NCBI GenBank assembly: GCA_024648785.1
Contig: JABYQB010000001.1
Location: 1-54,695 of the forward strand
Length of the DNA stretch: 54,695 nt
From: Candidatus Westeberhardia cardiocondylae
GTDB taxonomy: Bacteria > Pseudomonadota > Gammaproteobacteria > Enterobacterales > Enterobacteriaceae
Reading direction: 5' to 3'
Shown here in pieces: positions 42,543 through 54,294 of the stretch. Positions within the stretch are counted from its first letter, which is position 1, and each line of letters starts with the position of its first letter. Both the position numbers and the translations under genes were made by a program. Under the pieces are notes generated by a model that made no database searches, was not told the DNA's origin, and saw only the letters and a list, made by a program, of their open reading frames with translations.

Positions 42543-43496
42543 TTATTCCATTATATTTCCTTGATATAACCAGTTGTTTTTTGGTGAATTTAATATATTT
42601 TTGAATGATGTTGATTGTTTATTTTCTATTTGTAAAGTTTTTATTATTAATATTTTATGACCTGTAGAGATGTGTATTCCAGATTTATCTATTTTTAATA
42701 TTGTTCCTGGAGTTTTTGAAGATGTTTTGTTGTTTACTTCTGATTCCCATATTTTTATTTTTTTTTTGTTTGTTGTAAAATAACAAATTGGCCAAGGATT
42801 AAATGCTTTAACATATCTGTCTAATTGAGTTGCTGATAATTTCCAATTGATTTTAGATTCTTTTTTATTGATTTTTTTTGCATATGTTGCAAAATTATTA
42901 TTTTGTTTTATTGGTTGTATTGTTTTATTATTAAATTTTGTTAGTGTTTCAATAAGTGCTTTTTTTCCAATATTAGATAATTTTTTTTCTAATGTTTCAC
43001 TTGTATCTTTATTATGTATATTGCAAGTTTTTTGATATATAATATCTCCTTCATCTAAGAAAGAATTCATTTGTATAATGGTTATTCCTGTTTTTTTATC
43101 TCCTTCTAATATAGATCTTTGTATTGGTGCTGCTCCTCTCCATTTAGGTAGTAATGATGCATGTACGTTAATACATCCAAATTTTGGTAGTATTAATATT
43201 TTTTTTGGTATTATAATCCCGTATGATGCTACAACCATTATATCTGGTTTTAGTATTTTAATTGTGTTTATCCATTTGTTAAAATCTTGTGATGATTTTG
43301 GTTGAAATATTGGAATATTGTTATTTTGTGATATTTTTTTTATTATATTTTGAGTTAATATTTTACCTCTTCCTGATTTGCAATCTGGTTTAGTAAATGT
43401 TCCAATTATTTTGTGTTTTGAATGTATTAGTTCATTTAAATGATATGATGAAAATTGTGATGTTCCTGCAAATATAATTCGTAGTTTTTTAAACAT
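42543..43496 (-). CDS. fmt: Methionyl-tRNA formyltransferase
   Basis: Fmt formylates initiator Met-tRNA using 10-formyl-THF. The 317 residues (E. coli 315) contain RIIFAGTSQFSSYHL at the N-terminus, INVHASLLPKWRGAAPIQRS near residue 106 (formyl-THF site with catalytic Asn/His region), and the C-terminal tRNA-binding domain with AFNPWPICYF. It follows def by 68 bp on the same strand, the usual def-fmt operon. Confidence 0.97.
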   Translation of the reverse strand: MFKKLRIIFAGTSQFSSYHLNELIHSKHKIIGTFTKPDCKSGRGKILTQNIIKKISQNNNIPIFQPKSSQDFNKWINTIKILKPDIMVVASYGIIIPKKILILPKFGCINVHASLLPKWRGAAPIQRSILEGDKKTGITIIQMNSFLDEGDIIYQKTCNIHNKDTSETLEKKLSNIGKKALIETLTKFNNKTIQPIKQNNNFATYAKKINKKESKINWKLSATQLDRYVKAFNPWPICYFTTNKKKIKIWESEVNNKTSSKTPGTILKIDKSGIHISTGHKILIIKTLQIENKQSTSFKNILNSPKNNWLYQGNIME

Positions 43497-43564
43497 AGTA
43501 TTTTATTTTTATGTTTTGTGTTTTAAATTTTATAATTTAAATATTTGTTTTTTATGTTTTAAAA

Positions 43565-44020
43565 TTAATTATTCTTGTTTAAGTAATCTATAAATAGTTT
43601 ACCTATTAAATGATCAATTTCGTGTTGAATACAAATTGATAGTAGATTTTGTGTTTTTAATTCGAAATATTTTCCATATTGATTTAAAGCTTTAATTTTT
43701 AATATTTTATATCTTTGTACAAAACCATATTTTTTTGGAATTGAAAGGCATCCTTCTTGTATTCCAGTTTTTCCTTGTTTTTGTAAAATTATAGGGTTAA
43801 TTAATACTATTCCTTGATTTTTTTTTTCTGATATATCAATAACAATAATTTGTTTATTAATATTGACTTGAGTTGCAGCCAATCCAATTCCTGAAAAGAA
43901 ATACATAGTTTCAAACATATTTTTTATGATTGTTTTTGTTTTATAATTGGTTTTTTTAACTGGTTTGGCTATTTTTCTTAATCTTTTGTCTGGATAAAGT
44001 ATTATATTCAGTAATGACAT
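43565..44020 (-). CDS. def: Peptide deformylase
   Basis: Def removes the N-formyl group from nascent proteins; it is an Fe2+ metalloenzyme. All three motifs are visible: [10 protein letters not shown] (motif 1, near residue 45), EGCLSIP (motif 2, metal Cys) and [12 protein letters not shown] (motif 3, HEXXH-type). At 151 residues it lacks about 18 residues of the flexible C-terminus of the E. coli enzyme (169). Confidence 0.97.
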   Translation of the reverse strand: MSLLNIILYPDKRLRKIAKPVKKTNYKTKTIIKNMFETMYFFSGIGLAATQVNINKQIIVIDISEKKNQGIVLINPIILQKQGKTGIQEGCLSIPKKYGFVQRYKILKIKALNQYGKYFELKTQNLLSICIQHEIDHLIGKLFIDYLNKNN

Positions 44021-44334
44021 TTGTTATATTTATTGTATATATTTTTATTTATATGATATTATAGTTTCAATATGCGAAAATTTTTGTTTATTTAAAATTG
44101 TTTAGTGTTTTAGTATATATGAAATATTATTTTTTAAATATATTTTTTTAAAATATTAGTAGAAATTTTTGTATTTTATTTTTAAAATTATTAAAGATTT
44201 TATTTTTTATAAATTAAAATTAATTTTTATGGTTATTACTAATATTTAGTTTTTATTATTAATATTTTTTATTTAATAGTTTTTAAAATTTGTTTTAAAT
44301 TTTTTTTATTACATAAATTTTATTATGTTGTTTT
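44021..44334. other. Divergent intergenic region def/tsaC
   Basis: About 310 bp without a gene. In E. coli dprA, smg and yrdD lie between def and tsaC; none is recognisable here. Confidence 0.45.
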
Positions 44335-44883
44335 ATGGATATTTTGATTAATTTAGTTAGAGAATTAAAAAATAATAATGTTATTGCTTATCCTTCGGAA
44401 TCTGTATTTAGTTTAGGTTGTGATCCTGATAGTATTATTGCTGTTAGAAAATTATTAAATTTAAAGAAAAGGTCTTGGAGAAAAGGTTTGATTTTGGTTG
44501 CTGATTGTTATGAACAATTTAGGAATTATGTAGATGATAGTAAGTTAAGTACTAATATTTTATCTTGGGTTTTTTCTTTTTGGCCTGGTCATGTTACTTT
44601 TTTATTTCCAGCTTTGTCTACAGTTCCATGGTGGATAGTTGGTGACAATAATTCTGTAGCTATTAGGGTTAGTGCGTTTCAACCAATAAAGAAATTATCT
44701 TTAATGTTTGGTAAACCTTTGGTTTCTACTAGTGCTAATGTTACTGGTAAATTTCCTGCTAAAACTGCTTATGAGGTTAGTAAGTTTTTAGGTAATTCTT
44801 GTTTAATTATGAATGAAAGTATTGGAGGAAGATTATTTCCTTCTAGGATTTTTGATGTTGTAACTGGAGAAATAATTAGATAA
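44335..44883 (+). CDS. tsaC: Threonylcarbamoyl-AMP synthase TsaC
   Basis: TsaC makes threonylcarbamoyl-AMP from Thr, bicarbonate and ATP for the t6A37 modification of ANN-decoding tRNAs. The 182 residues (E. coli 190) show VIAYPSESVFSLGCDP near residue 17, KKRSWRKGLILVA, a WPGHVTFLFP segment, VAIRVSAF and PLVSTSANVTG. It lies directly upstream of aroE as in E. coli. Confidence 0.95.
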   Translation: MDILINLVRELKNNNVIAYPSESVFSLGCDPDSIIAVRKLLNLKKRSWRKGLILVADCYEQFRNYVDDSKLSTNILSWVFSFWPGHVTFLFPALSTVPWWIVGDNNSVAIRVSAFQPIKKLSLMFGKPLVSTSANVTGKFPAKTAYEVSKFLGNSCLIMNESIGGRLFPSRIFDVVTGEIIR

Positions 44884-44955
44884 TTTATAAAATATTATAT
44901 TAATATTGTAGATTAGAATTTATCATTTATATTTTTAATTTGTGAGGGGTATTTA

Positions 44956-45786
44956 GTGAAAGTGGAAAAGTTTAATGTTTTTGGAAATCCTATTAAGCAT
45001 AGTTTGTCTCCAGAAATTTATTTTTTATTTTCTTTAGATACTGGGGTTTGTTATTCGTATGGTCGTGTTTTGGTTTTATTACATGAATTTGAAGAAAAAT
45101 TAAAATATTTTTTTTCTTCTGGTGGTTTAGGGGCAAATATTACTTTGCCTTTTAAAGAAAGAGCTTTTTCTTTGTGTGATGTTTGTACTGATAGAGCTTT
45201 GTTGTCTAAAACTGTGAATACTATTAAAAAAATGGAAGATGGTTCTTTGTTAGGAGATAATACTGATGGTGTTGGATTAATTTATGATTTGAAAAGGCTT
45301 TGTATGATTAATAAAGGTAGTAGAGTTTTGTTATTTGGAGCAGGTGGTGCATCTCGTGGTATTATACCTTCTTTATTAGATTATGATTGTAAAATTTTTT
45401 TATCGAATAGAACTTTGTCTCGTGCTAAGGATTTAAAAAAATTTTATCAGAATTTAGGTGAAATTGAGGTAGTTTCGTTTACTTCTTTAGAAGATATTCA
45501 TGATATTAATTTAATTGTTAATGCAACTTCTGTTGGAGTTTCAGATGAAATGTTTGTTTTTCCACAATCAATTATTCATTCAAATATTTTTTGTTATGAT
45601 TTATTTTATAAAAGTGGAAATTATGATACGTCTTTTATTTCTTATTGTAGAAAAAAAGGTGTTGTAAAATTCGCAGATGGTATTGGTATGTTAGTTAGTC
45701 AAGCTGCTTATTCTTTTAATTTATGGCATAATATTTTTCCTTCTGTTTTGCCGGTTATAGAAAAATTGAAATTTAATTATTTGTAA
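44956..45786 (+). CDS. aroE: Shikimate dehydrogenase (NADP+)
   Basis: AroE reduces 3-dehydroshikimate to shikimate in the chorismate pathway. The 276 residues (E. coli 272) contain FGNPIKHSLSPEIY (substrate site), NITLPFKERAF with the catalytic Lys, GDNTDGVGL with the catalytic Asp, and GAGGASRG (dinucleotide binding). The start is GTG at 44956, supported by GAGGGG about 10 nt upstream. It implies that part of aromatic amino acid or chorismate synthesis persists. 23S rRNA follows about 690 bp downstream. Confidence 0.97.
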   Translation: MKVEKFNVFGNPIKHSLSPEIYFLFSLDTGVCYSYGRVLVLLHEFEEKLKYFFSSGGLGANITLPFKERAFSLCDVCTDRALLSKTVNTIKKMEDGSLLGDNTDGVGLIYDLKRLCMINKGSRVLLFGAGGASRGIIPSLLDYDCKIFLSNRTLSRAKDLKKFYQNLGEIEVVSFTSLEDIHDINLIVNATSVGVSDEMFVFPQSIIHSNIFCYDLFYKSGNYDTSFISYCRKKGVVKFADGIGMLVSQAAYSFNLWHNIFPSVLPVIEKLKFNYL

Positions 45787-46045
45787 TATAAAGTTTGTTT
45801 TTATTTTTAATAATATTTTATATTGTAATTGGTTATAAATTATTTATATAATAATTTTATTTATTTGAGTTTACTGTATGTATTTAATTATTTTATATAT
45901 TTGTGCAATTTTTGTATTATGATTTAATTTTATTGTTTTAATTTTTAATTTAATATTTATTTGTATTTTATTATATATGTTTTTTTTATTTTTTAGATAT
46001 ATATTATTATTTTATTATATTAAGTAGATAAATTTGTATTTTATA

Positions 46046-46075
46046 TTGACATATGTAAATAATATTGATTATTAT
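46046..46075 (+). promoter_or_regulatory. Sigma70-type promoter upstream of 23S-5S
   Basis: A consensus TTGACA (46046-46051) is followed after 18 bp by TATTAT (46070-46075). The expected start is about 400 bp before mature 23S. It is one of the best -35/-10 pairs in the window. Confidence 0.6.
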
Positions 46076-46320
46076 CCATTTTTGGTATTAAAATTTGTTT
46101 TGTTTATTTAGAGTTAATATTTTTGTTGTATTTATATTGTATTTATTTGTTGTTTTTAAGTATAGTTTTGTTGTATTTTAATAAAATAATATTTTAAAAA
46201 TGTTATTTATTTATTTAAATTTTATATATTATGTTTTTAAGTATTTATTTTATGTTAATATTTATTAATTTAAAGTTTTTATTTGTCTTATAAAAAATGT
46301 TTGGATTTTTATTTTTATTT

Positions 46321-46332
46321 TGCTCTTTAAAA
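46321..46332 (+). promoter_or_regulatory. rrn boxA antitermination site
   Basis: TGCTCTTTAAAA matches the boxA of E. coli rRNA operons (TGCTCTTTAACA in the leader, TGCTCTTTAAAAAT in the spacer). It recruits NusB-S10 for antitermination. G and C positions are kept in otherwise A/T-rich sequence. It lies about 150 bp before 23S. Confidence 0.75.
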
Positions 46333-46462
46333 ATTTATTTAAGAAAATTTATTGATTTTAAATTTTCATATATTTGTAGTATTTTTACGAGTCTCTTTTT
46401 TTTAAATAAAGTGTTTGAAATTTTTTATAAATTTCAAAAATTTGAATTTTGTTTTTGTAAAG

Positions 46463-46478
46463 ATATCTTAAGGTTGTA

Positions 46479-46487
<9 letters not shown>
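46463..46487 (+). repeat. 5' arm of the 23S rRNA processing stem
   Basis: This arm (ATATCTTAAGGTTGT and following) is nearly complementary to 49468-49494 after 23S (ending CAACATCTTAAGATAT). The two would form the double-stranded base where RNase III cuts precursor 23S. Confidence 0.8.
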
Positions 46488-49477
<2,990 letters not shown>

Positions 49478-49556
49478 GCAACATCTTAAGATATTTTAAT
49501 TTTTTTTGTGTATTTAATATGTATTATTTTTTATGAAGTTATGTTTATATATAATA

Positions 49557-49677
49557 TTCCTGGTGGATATAGCGCGATGGAAACACCTGATTTTTTCCAT
49601 ACCGAACTCAGAAGTGAAATATCGTGGCGCCGATGGTAGTGTGATTTCTTTCATGTGAGAGTAGGAAACTGCCAGGT
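49557..49677 (+). rRNA. rrf: 5S ribosomal RNA
   Basis: The sequence from TTCCTGGTGGATATAGCGCG to GAAACTGCCAGGTTT follows E. coli 5S, with CCGAACTCAGAAGTGAAA and GCGCCGATGGTAGTGTG intact and terminal pairing CCTGG/CCAGG. It lies about 80 bp after 23S. No distal tRNA follows. Confidence 0.96.
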
Positions 49678-49722
49678 TTATTTTTGTATTTGATTTTTTT
49701 AATAATTTTTATTTGAATATTT

Positions 49723-50181
49723 TTATATTGTTCCAGTGTGGCCGAAACCTTGTTTGTTTCGTTTTGTTTTATATTTAAAGGATTTTACAATGTTAAATTT
49801 TGCTCTAATTATTGAAATAAATGTTATTTGAGCAATTCTTGAGTTTGGTTTTATTGTAAATGTTTTTTTATTTTTATTCCACATTGATAATTTTATTTCT
49901 CCTTGATAGTCTGAGTCCAATATTCCTATTGAATTTCCCAGTATAATTCCATGAAAGTGTCCTAATCCTGATCTTGGTAAAATTATTCCTGTTATATTTG
50001 GGTTAGAGATATGAATAGCTATTCCAGTTGGTATCAATAATGTTTGATTTTTATGAATTTTTATAGGATGTTTTATACAAGCTCTTAGATCTAACGCCGA
50101 AGATCCTGGAGTTATATATTTTGGTAAATGTAGTTTTTTTTGTATTTTATTTTTTATAAATTTTATATTTATTTTTTTCAT
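49723..50181 (-). CDS. dut: dUTP diphosphatase
   Basis: Dut hydrolyses dUTP to dUMP, preventing uracil incorporation into DNA. The 152 residues (E. coli 151) show the five trimeric dUTPase motifs: PGSSALDLRA (1), PRSGLGHFHG (2), GNSIGILDSDYQGE (3), RIAQITF (4) and the C-terminal RNKQGFGHTG (5). It works with ung, also in this window. It is convergent with the rRNA genes. Confidence 0.97.
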   Translation of the reverse strand: MKKINIKFIKNKIQKKLHLPKYITPGSSALDLRACIKHPIKIHKNQTLLIPTGIAIHISNPNITGIILPRSGLGHFHGIILGNSIGILDSDYQGEIKLSMWNKNKKTFTIKPNSRIAQITFISIIRAKFNIVKSFKYKTKRNKQGFGHTGTI

Positions 50182-50875
50182 ATATTTATATTGTTATATA
50201 TTATGTTTGTACATATAATACTTATTAAGTAACCTAATATAGTAAATTATTTATGTTTTGTTTTGTGTTATTATTAAAATTTTATTTTATTTTATTTATA
50301 TAATTTTCTGAAATATATCATATTTATATTTTATTTTGTAATGTTTATATTTGATTTTTGTTTTAATATTTAATTTTTTGTATTTGTTTTGTTTGTAATT
50401 TTATTACATATTTTATTATGTTTGTTTAATGTGTGTGTATTTTTTTAAGTTTGTTTATCATATTATTTTATATTTTTTTATATTTTTATTTAAGTTTTGT
50501 TATATATAAAATTAAGATTTATTTTCTAAATTTTTGAAATTTTATTTTGTTTTTTTAATATTTTATTTGTATAATTTTGTTTTGTATTTTTTTATTGAAT
50601 TTTTTATTTTGTTGTATAATGTAATTTTGTGTTTGTTATTAAATTTTATTTATTATATTTATATATTATATTTATTCCTTAATATTATGGTAATATTTTA
50701 ATTTTTGTAAATATTTTTTAAAATATATTGATTTATTTGTGTTATAATAATTTTTTATAATCTATTTTTTTAATTATTTTATTTTTTTGTGTTTGTTTGT
50801 ATTTTTTGTTTTTTTAATTATTAAAATATTAAATGAAGTTAAGTTATAGTTTTATTTAAAATTTTTTAAAATTGT
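50182..50875. other. Divergent intergenic region dut/rpmB
   Basis: About 690 bp with no supported gene. In E. coli coaBC (dfp) separates dut from rpmB-rpmG; no CoaBC remnant is recognisable. No hairpin or clear promoter was found. Confidence 0.45.
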
Positions 50876-51097
50876 ATGTCTAAAATTTGTTTTATTACTA
50901 ATAAAATTCCAATGAAGGGAAATAGACGTTCTCATGCTATGAATGCAACAAAGAGACGTTTTTTGCCTAATTTGCAGTTTCGTAAAATTTGGATAAATAG
51001 TCAAAATCGTTTTGTTAAATTACGTATTAGTACTCGGGGTATGCGTATTCTTGATAAGAAAGAAGGTTTTAGTAAAAAATATGAATTTTTTAAGTAA
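50876..51097 (+). CDS. rpmB: 50S ribosomal protein L28
   Basis: L28 is a small 50S protein. The 73 residues (E. coli 78) contain [20 protein letters not shown] near residue 16 and RGMRILDKK. The C-terminus is slightly short. rpmG follows 68 bp on, the usual rpmB-rpmG pair. Confidence 0.97.
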   Translation: MSKICFITNKIPMKGNRRSHAMNATKRRFLPNLQFRKIWINSQNRFVKLRISTRGMRILDKKEGFSKKYEFFK

Positions 51098-51165
51098 ATA
51101 ATTATTTATTATTATATAAAAATTTATTTTTAGAAATTTTTGTTTTAATTTACTTAGGAGTATTT

Positions 51166-51324
51166 ATGGCAAGAGAAAAAATTATGTTATTATCTTCTGC
51201 TAGTAGTCATTTTTATACTATTACTAAAAGTAAAAAGTTGAAATTAAAAAAAATGGTGTTTAGAAAATTTGATCCTTTTGTCAGACGACATGTGTTATAT
51301 AATGAAGTGAAAATTAAGAAATAG
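51166..51324 (+). CDS. rpmG: 50S ribosomal protein L33
   Basis: A 52-residue frame reads [20 protein letters not shown] and ends YNEVKIKK, matching E. coli L33 (55 residues: [30 protein letters not shown]). The [10 protein letters not shown] segment is diagnostic. TTAGGAG lies about 7 nt before the ATG. It belongs to the rpmB-rpmG operon. Confidence 0.97.
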   Translation: MAREKIMLLSSASSHFYTITKSKKLKLKKMVFRKFDPFVRRHVLYNEVKIKK

Positions 51325-51496
51325 ATATATACTTTTTCTTTTTTTAATTTTTTATTAATATATTATAATTTTTGTATAAGATATTACATTAACAATTTTA
51401 ATATATCGTTTTATTTTTGTGAATTTAAATAATGGTTATATGTGTTGTTAAATGTTTTAATAATGTGAATTAATTTTTAAATTAAATAATTATTTT

Positions 51497-51958
51497 TTAT
51501 TTGTAACCTATATCTATATATATAGGATTTTTAGCAGACATTTTTGCTAATTTATCACAATATTCATTATTTTTTTGACCATTATGTGATTTTATCCAAT
51601 TCCATTGTATAATGTAATTTTTTGTTATTTTGTCTAATCTTTTCCATAAATCTATATTTTTAATTTCAATTTTTTTTGAATTTTTCCAATTTTGTTGTTT
51701 CCAATTTTTTATCCATTTTGTTATTCCTAATTGTATGTATTTACTATCAGTATATATTTGTATGTTGTATTTATTTTTTATTTTTTCTAGAGGTATTATT
51801 GCTGCCATAAGTTCCATTCTATTATTAGTTGTTATTTTGTAACCAGCTTTAAATATTTGTGTATAGTTTTTGTGTTGTATTATAGATGCATAACCACCAG
51901 GTCCTGGATTTTTAATACAAGAACCATCAGTAAAAATTTTGATTTGTTTATTTTTCAT
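51497..51958 (-). CDS. rnhA: Ribonuclease HI
   Basis: RNase HI cuts the RNA strand of RNA-DNA hybrids. The 153 residues (E. coli 155) show the acidic catalytic set: IFTDGSC (Asp near residue 10), NRMELMAAI (Glu near 48), IYTDSKYIQLGI (Asp near 70) and NEYCDKLAK (Asp near 134). It is divergent from dnaQ with about 100 bp between, the conserved rnhA-dnaQ arrangement of enterobacteria. Confidence 0.97.
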   Translation of the reverse strand: MKNKQIKIFTDGSCIKNPGPGGYASIIQHKNYTQIFKAGYKITTNNRMELMAAIIPLEKIKNKYNIQIYTDSKYIQLGITKWIKNWKQQNWKNSKKIEIKNIDLWKRLDKITKNYIIQWNWIKSHNGQKNNEYCDKLAKMSAKNPIYIDIGYK

Positions 51959-52056
51959 ATTTGTGATAAAATTTTTTGTTTTGTGTGGATTAAGTTTTTA
52001 CATTATTTTATTTAGTAAAATATATATTTTTAAAATATTATATAATAGACATTATT

Positions 52057-52782
52057 ATGAGACAAGTTGCTTTAGATATAGAAACCACAGGAATGAATAA
52101 ATCAGGAATTCATTATAAGGGACATAGAATTATTGAAATTGGTGCTATAGAAATTTTACGGCGTCGTATAACTGGTAGATATTTTCATACATATCTTAAC
52201 CCAAATAGAATTATTGATGTAGAAGCTTTTAACGTACATGGTATTAATGATAATTTTTTACATGATAAACCATGTTTTAGAGATAAATTAAGCGAGTTTT
52301 TAGATTTTATTTATGATAGTGAGTTAGTTGTACATAATTCTAATTTTGATATTGGTTTTATAAATTATGAAATTTCAATGTTGAATTGTTATATAAAAAA
52401 TATTGAAGAATCTTATAAAGTTATTGATACGTTAAAGATGGCAAGGAAAATTTTTCCTGGTAAAAAAAATAATTTAAATGCATTGTGTGAACGATATTTT
52501 ATTAGTAATGATCATCGTACATTACATGGAGCTCTTCTTGATGCAGAACTTTTGGCTAATGTTTTTCTTCGTATGACTTCTTGCCAGATTTCATTTGATT
52601 TTTTTACAGGTATTAAAGAAAAATTTAGTGATTCTTTTATAAAGGGTAGTAAATTTACTTCTAATAATAAGGATTATAAATTTTTTGTTATTGATGTTAA
52701 TAGTGAAGAATTATTGGAACATCAAAAGAAATTATTTGATATAAAGAATAAATGTGGATTTTGTTTGTGGTTGGATGAGTAA
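52057..52782 (+). CDS. dnaQ: DNA polymerase III epsilon subunit (proofreading exonuclease)
   Basis: DnaQ is the 3'-5' proofreading subunit of the replicative polymerase. The 241 residues (E. coli 243) contain the exonuclease motifs ALDIETTGMN (Exo I, near residue 5), HNSNFDIGFINYE (Exo II) and HGALLDAELLA (Exo III, catalytic His and Asp). The C-terminal part that binds the alpha subunit is present. Replication fidelity functions therefore seem retained. Confidence 0.96.
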   Translation: MRQVALDIETTGMNKSGIHYKGHRIIEIGAIEILRRRITGRYFHTYLNPNRIIDVEAFNVHGINDNFLHDKPCFRDKLSEFLDFIYDSELVVHNSNFDIGFINYEISMLNCYIKNIEESYKVIDTLKMARKIFPGKKNNLNALCERYFISNDHRTLHGALLDAELLANVFLRMTSCQISFDFFTGIKEKFSDSFIKGSKFTSNNKDYKFFVIDVNSEELLEHQKKLFDIKNKCGFCLWLDE

Positions 52783-53120
52783 ACATATTTTATTTATAAA
52801 TTTATCTGTTAATTTTAATAATACTTGTTAAGTAGTTTAATGTTTATTTTATTGAATTATATAAAATTTTACATAATTTATTGTTATGATGTTATTTTTA
52901 GTGGTTTTTTTGTTTGTTTATTTTATATTTAGTGATTTTATTTTTTATTTATTTGTATTTTTGTAAATTTAATTTAATTTTGTATATTGTAGTAATTGTT
53001 ATGTAACATGTGATATTATTTATTGTAATTTTTATTTAGAATTTAAATATTGTGTGATTTTAAAATTTTATTAAAGTAGTTAATGTATTAAAATTATTTT
53101 TAATTTTTTTGTGTATAGTT
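52783..53120. other. Intergenic region dnaQ/gmhA
   Basis: About 340 bp with no supported gene. In E. coli several genes and a tRNA-Asp separate dnaQ from gmhA; no tRNA is found here. Confidence 0.45.
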
Positions 53121-53699
53121 ATGTATAGAAAATTAATTCTTAATGAGCTTGATCAATCAATTTGTATTTTAAAAGATTTTATAAGTAATGAAAATAATTT
53201 AAAAAATATTGAGAATGCTGCAAAGTTAATTTCTAAATCTTTCAAAATTGGAGGAAAGGTTTTTTCTTGTGGTAATGGTGGTTCTAATTGTGATGCAATG
53301 CATTTTTCTGAAGAGTTAATTGGTCGTTATAGATTAAACAGGATAGGTTATCCTGCAATTGTTATTTCTGATCCTAGTTATCTTACTTGTGTTAGTAATG
53401 ATTTTGGATATGATTTTGTGTTTTCTCGTTATATTGAGACACTTGGTAAATGTAATGATATATTAATGTGTTTTACTACTTCTGGAAATTCTTTGAGTAT
53501 TTTGAATGCTATTAATTCTGCCCGGGTTAAAGATATGAAAGTAATTTCATTAACTGGAAATAATAGTGGTAAAATTTTTGGTTTATCTGATATTGATATT
53601 TGTGTTCCATATTGTGGGTTTTCTGATCGTATTCAAGAAATTCATATTAAAATTATTCATATTTTAATTTTATTAATTGAAAAGGAAATGAAGATTTAA
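53121..53699 (+). CDS. gmhA: Sedoheptulose-7-phosphate isomerase
   Basis: GmhA makes heptose-7-phosphate, the first step toward ADP-heptose of the LPS inner core. From the ATG at 53121 it has 192 residues, the E. coli length, and [10 protein letters not shown] matches MYQDLIRNEL; a TTG at 53109 would add four residues without support. The SIS-domain motifs [20 protein letters not shown] and TSGNSLSIL are present, as is [12 protein letters not shown] near the C-terminus. These patterns fit GmhA, not the paralogue DiaA. In E. coli gmhA lies a few kb from dnaQ-rnhA. Confidence 0.95.
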   Translation: MYRKLILNELDQSICILKDFISNENNLKNIENAAKLISKSFKIGGKVFSCGNGGSNCDAMHFSEELIGRYRLNRIGYPAIVISDPSYLTCVSNDFGYDFVFSRYIETLGKCNDILMCFTTSGNSLSILNAINSARVKDMKVISLTGNNSGKIFGLSDIDICVPYCGFSDRIQEIHIKIIHILILLIEKEMKI

Positions 53700-53996
53700 G
53701 TTTTTTAATTAAAATTTGTTAATATTTTTAATTTGTATATTTTTAATTTTTTATATTTATAATTGTTTAAAATTTCATATTTATTTTATAAATATTAGAG
53801 ATTATTTAAAAATTTTGTTAAATTTATATAAGGTTAAATTTTATTTTATATTTTTTTTAATCTTTATGAGTTTCTGTTTTTAGGTATATTTTATTTTAAA
53901 ATACATTGAATAATTTTTGTGTATGGATAGTATTAATGTTATGTATTTTTAAATTCATTGTATTTATTAATCTTTAGTTATTATTTAGGATATTTT

Positions 53997-54248
53997 ATGG
54001 ATATAACTGAAATGTTGAAGAAAATATTAATTGATAGATTAGATGTAGATGAAGTTTATGTATATAAACATGATAACATTTTTAATGTTATTGTTGTTGG
54101 GTCATGTTTTTTAGGACTTAGTAGAGTTATGAAACATAAAATTGTTTATGCTCCTTTAACTAAATTTATTTTGAATAATGATATTCATGCTATATCTATA
54201 AAGGTATATACACCAAATGAGTGGAAAGGTATAGATTTTGTAAATTAA
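53997..54248 (+). CDS. ibaG: BolA-family protein IbaG
   Basis: IbaG (YrbA) is a small BolA-like protein that in E. coli pairs with monothiol glutaredoxin in Fe-S handling and is linked to acid stress. From the ATG at 53997, with TTAGGA about 7 nt upstream, it has 83 residues (E. coli 84). YAPLTKFILNNDIHAISIK is the diagnostic segment, with a conserved His. A longer frame starting at 53958 lacks a ribosome binding site. murA follows 46 bp on, as in E. coli. Confidence 0.93.
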   Translation: MDITEMLKKILIDRLDVDEVYVYKHDNIFNVIVVGSCFLGLSRVMKHKIVYAPLTKFILNNDIHAISIKVYTPNEWKGIDFVN

Positions 54249-54294
54249 TAATAAAAATAAAAATTTTTCAATATTTTTTTATGAGGTATTTTGT

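Larger units (their letters stand above)
45787..46478 (+). other. aroE-23S region holding the rrn promoter and a truncated 16S-23S spacer
   Basis: No protein gene is seen. The first part is featureless A/T. The second part holds a promoter (46046-46075), a boxA (46321-46332), a GAGTCTCT element (46389-46396) and the 5' arm of the 23S processing stem. The order boxA - GAGTCTCT - CTT..GGTTGT - 23S resembles the E. coli 16S-23S spacer, so this looks like the spacer left after loss of 16S and any spacer tRNA. Confidence 0.65.

Noticed and set aside
53121-53699. SIS-domain protein as DiaA rather than GmhA
   Set aside because: The motifs [14 protein letters not shown] and [12 protein letters not shown] and the exact 192-residue length match GmhA; DiaA has different residues at these sites.
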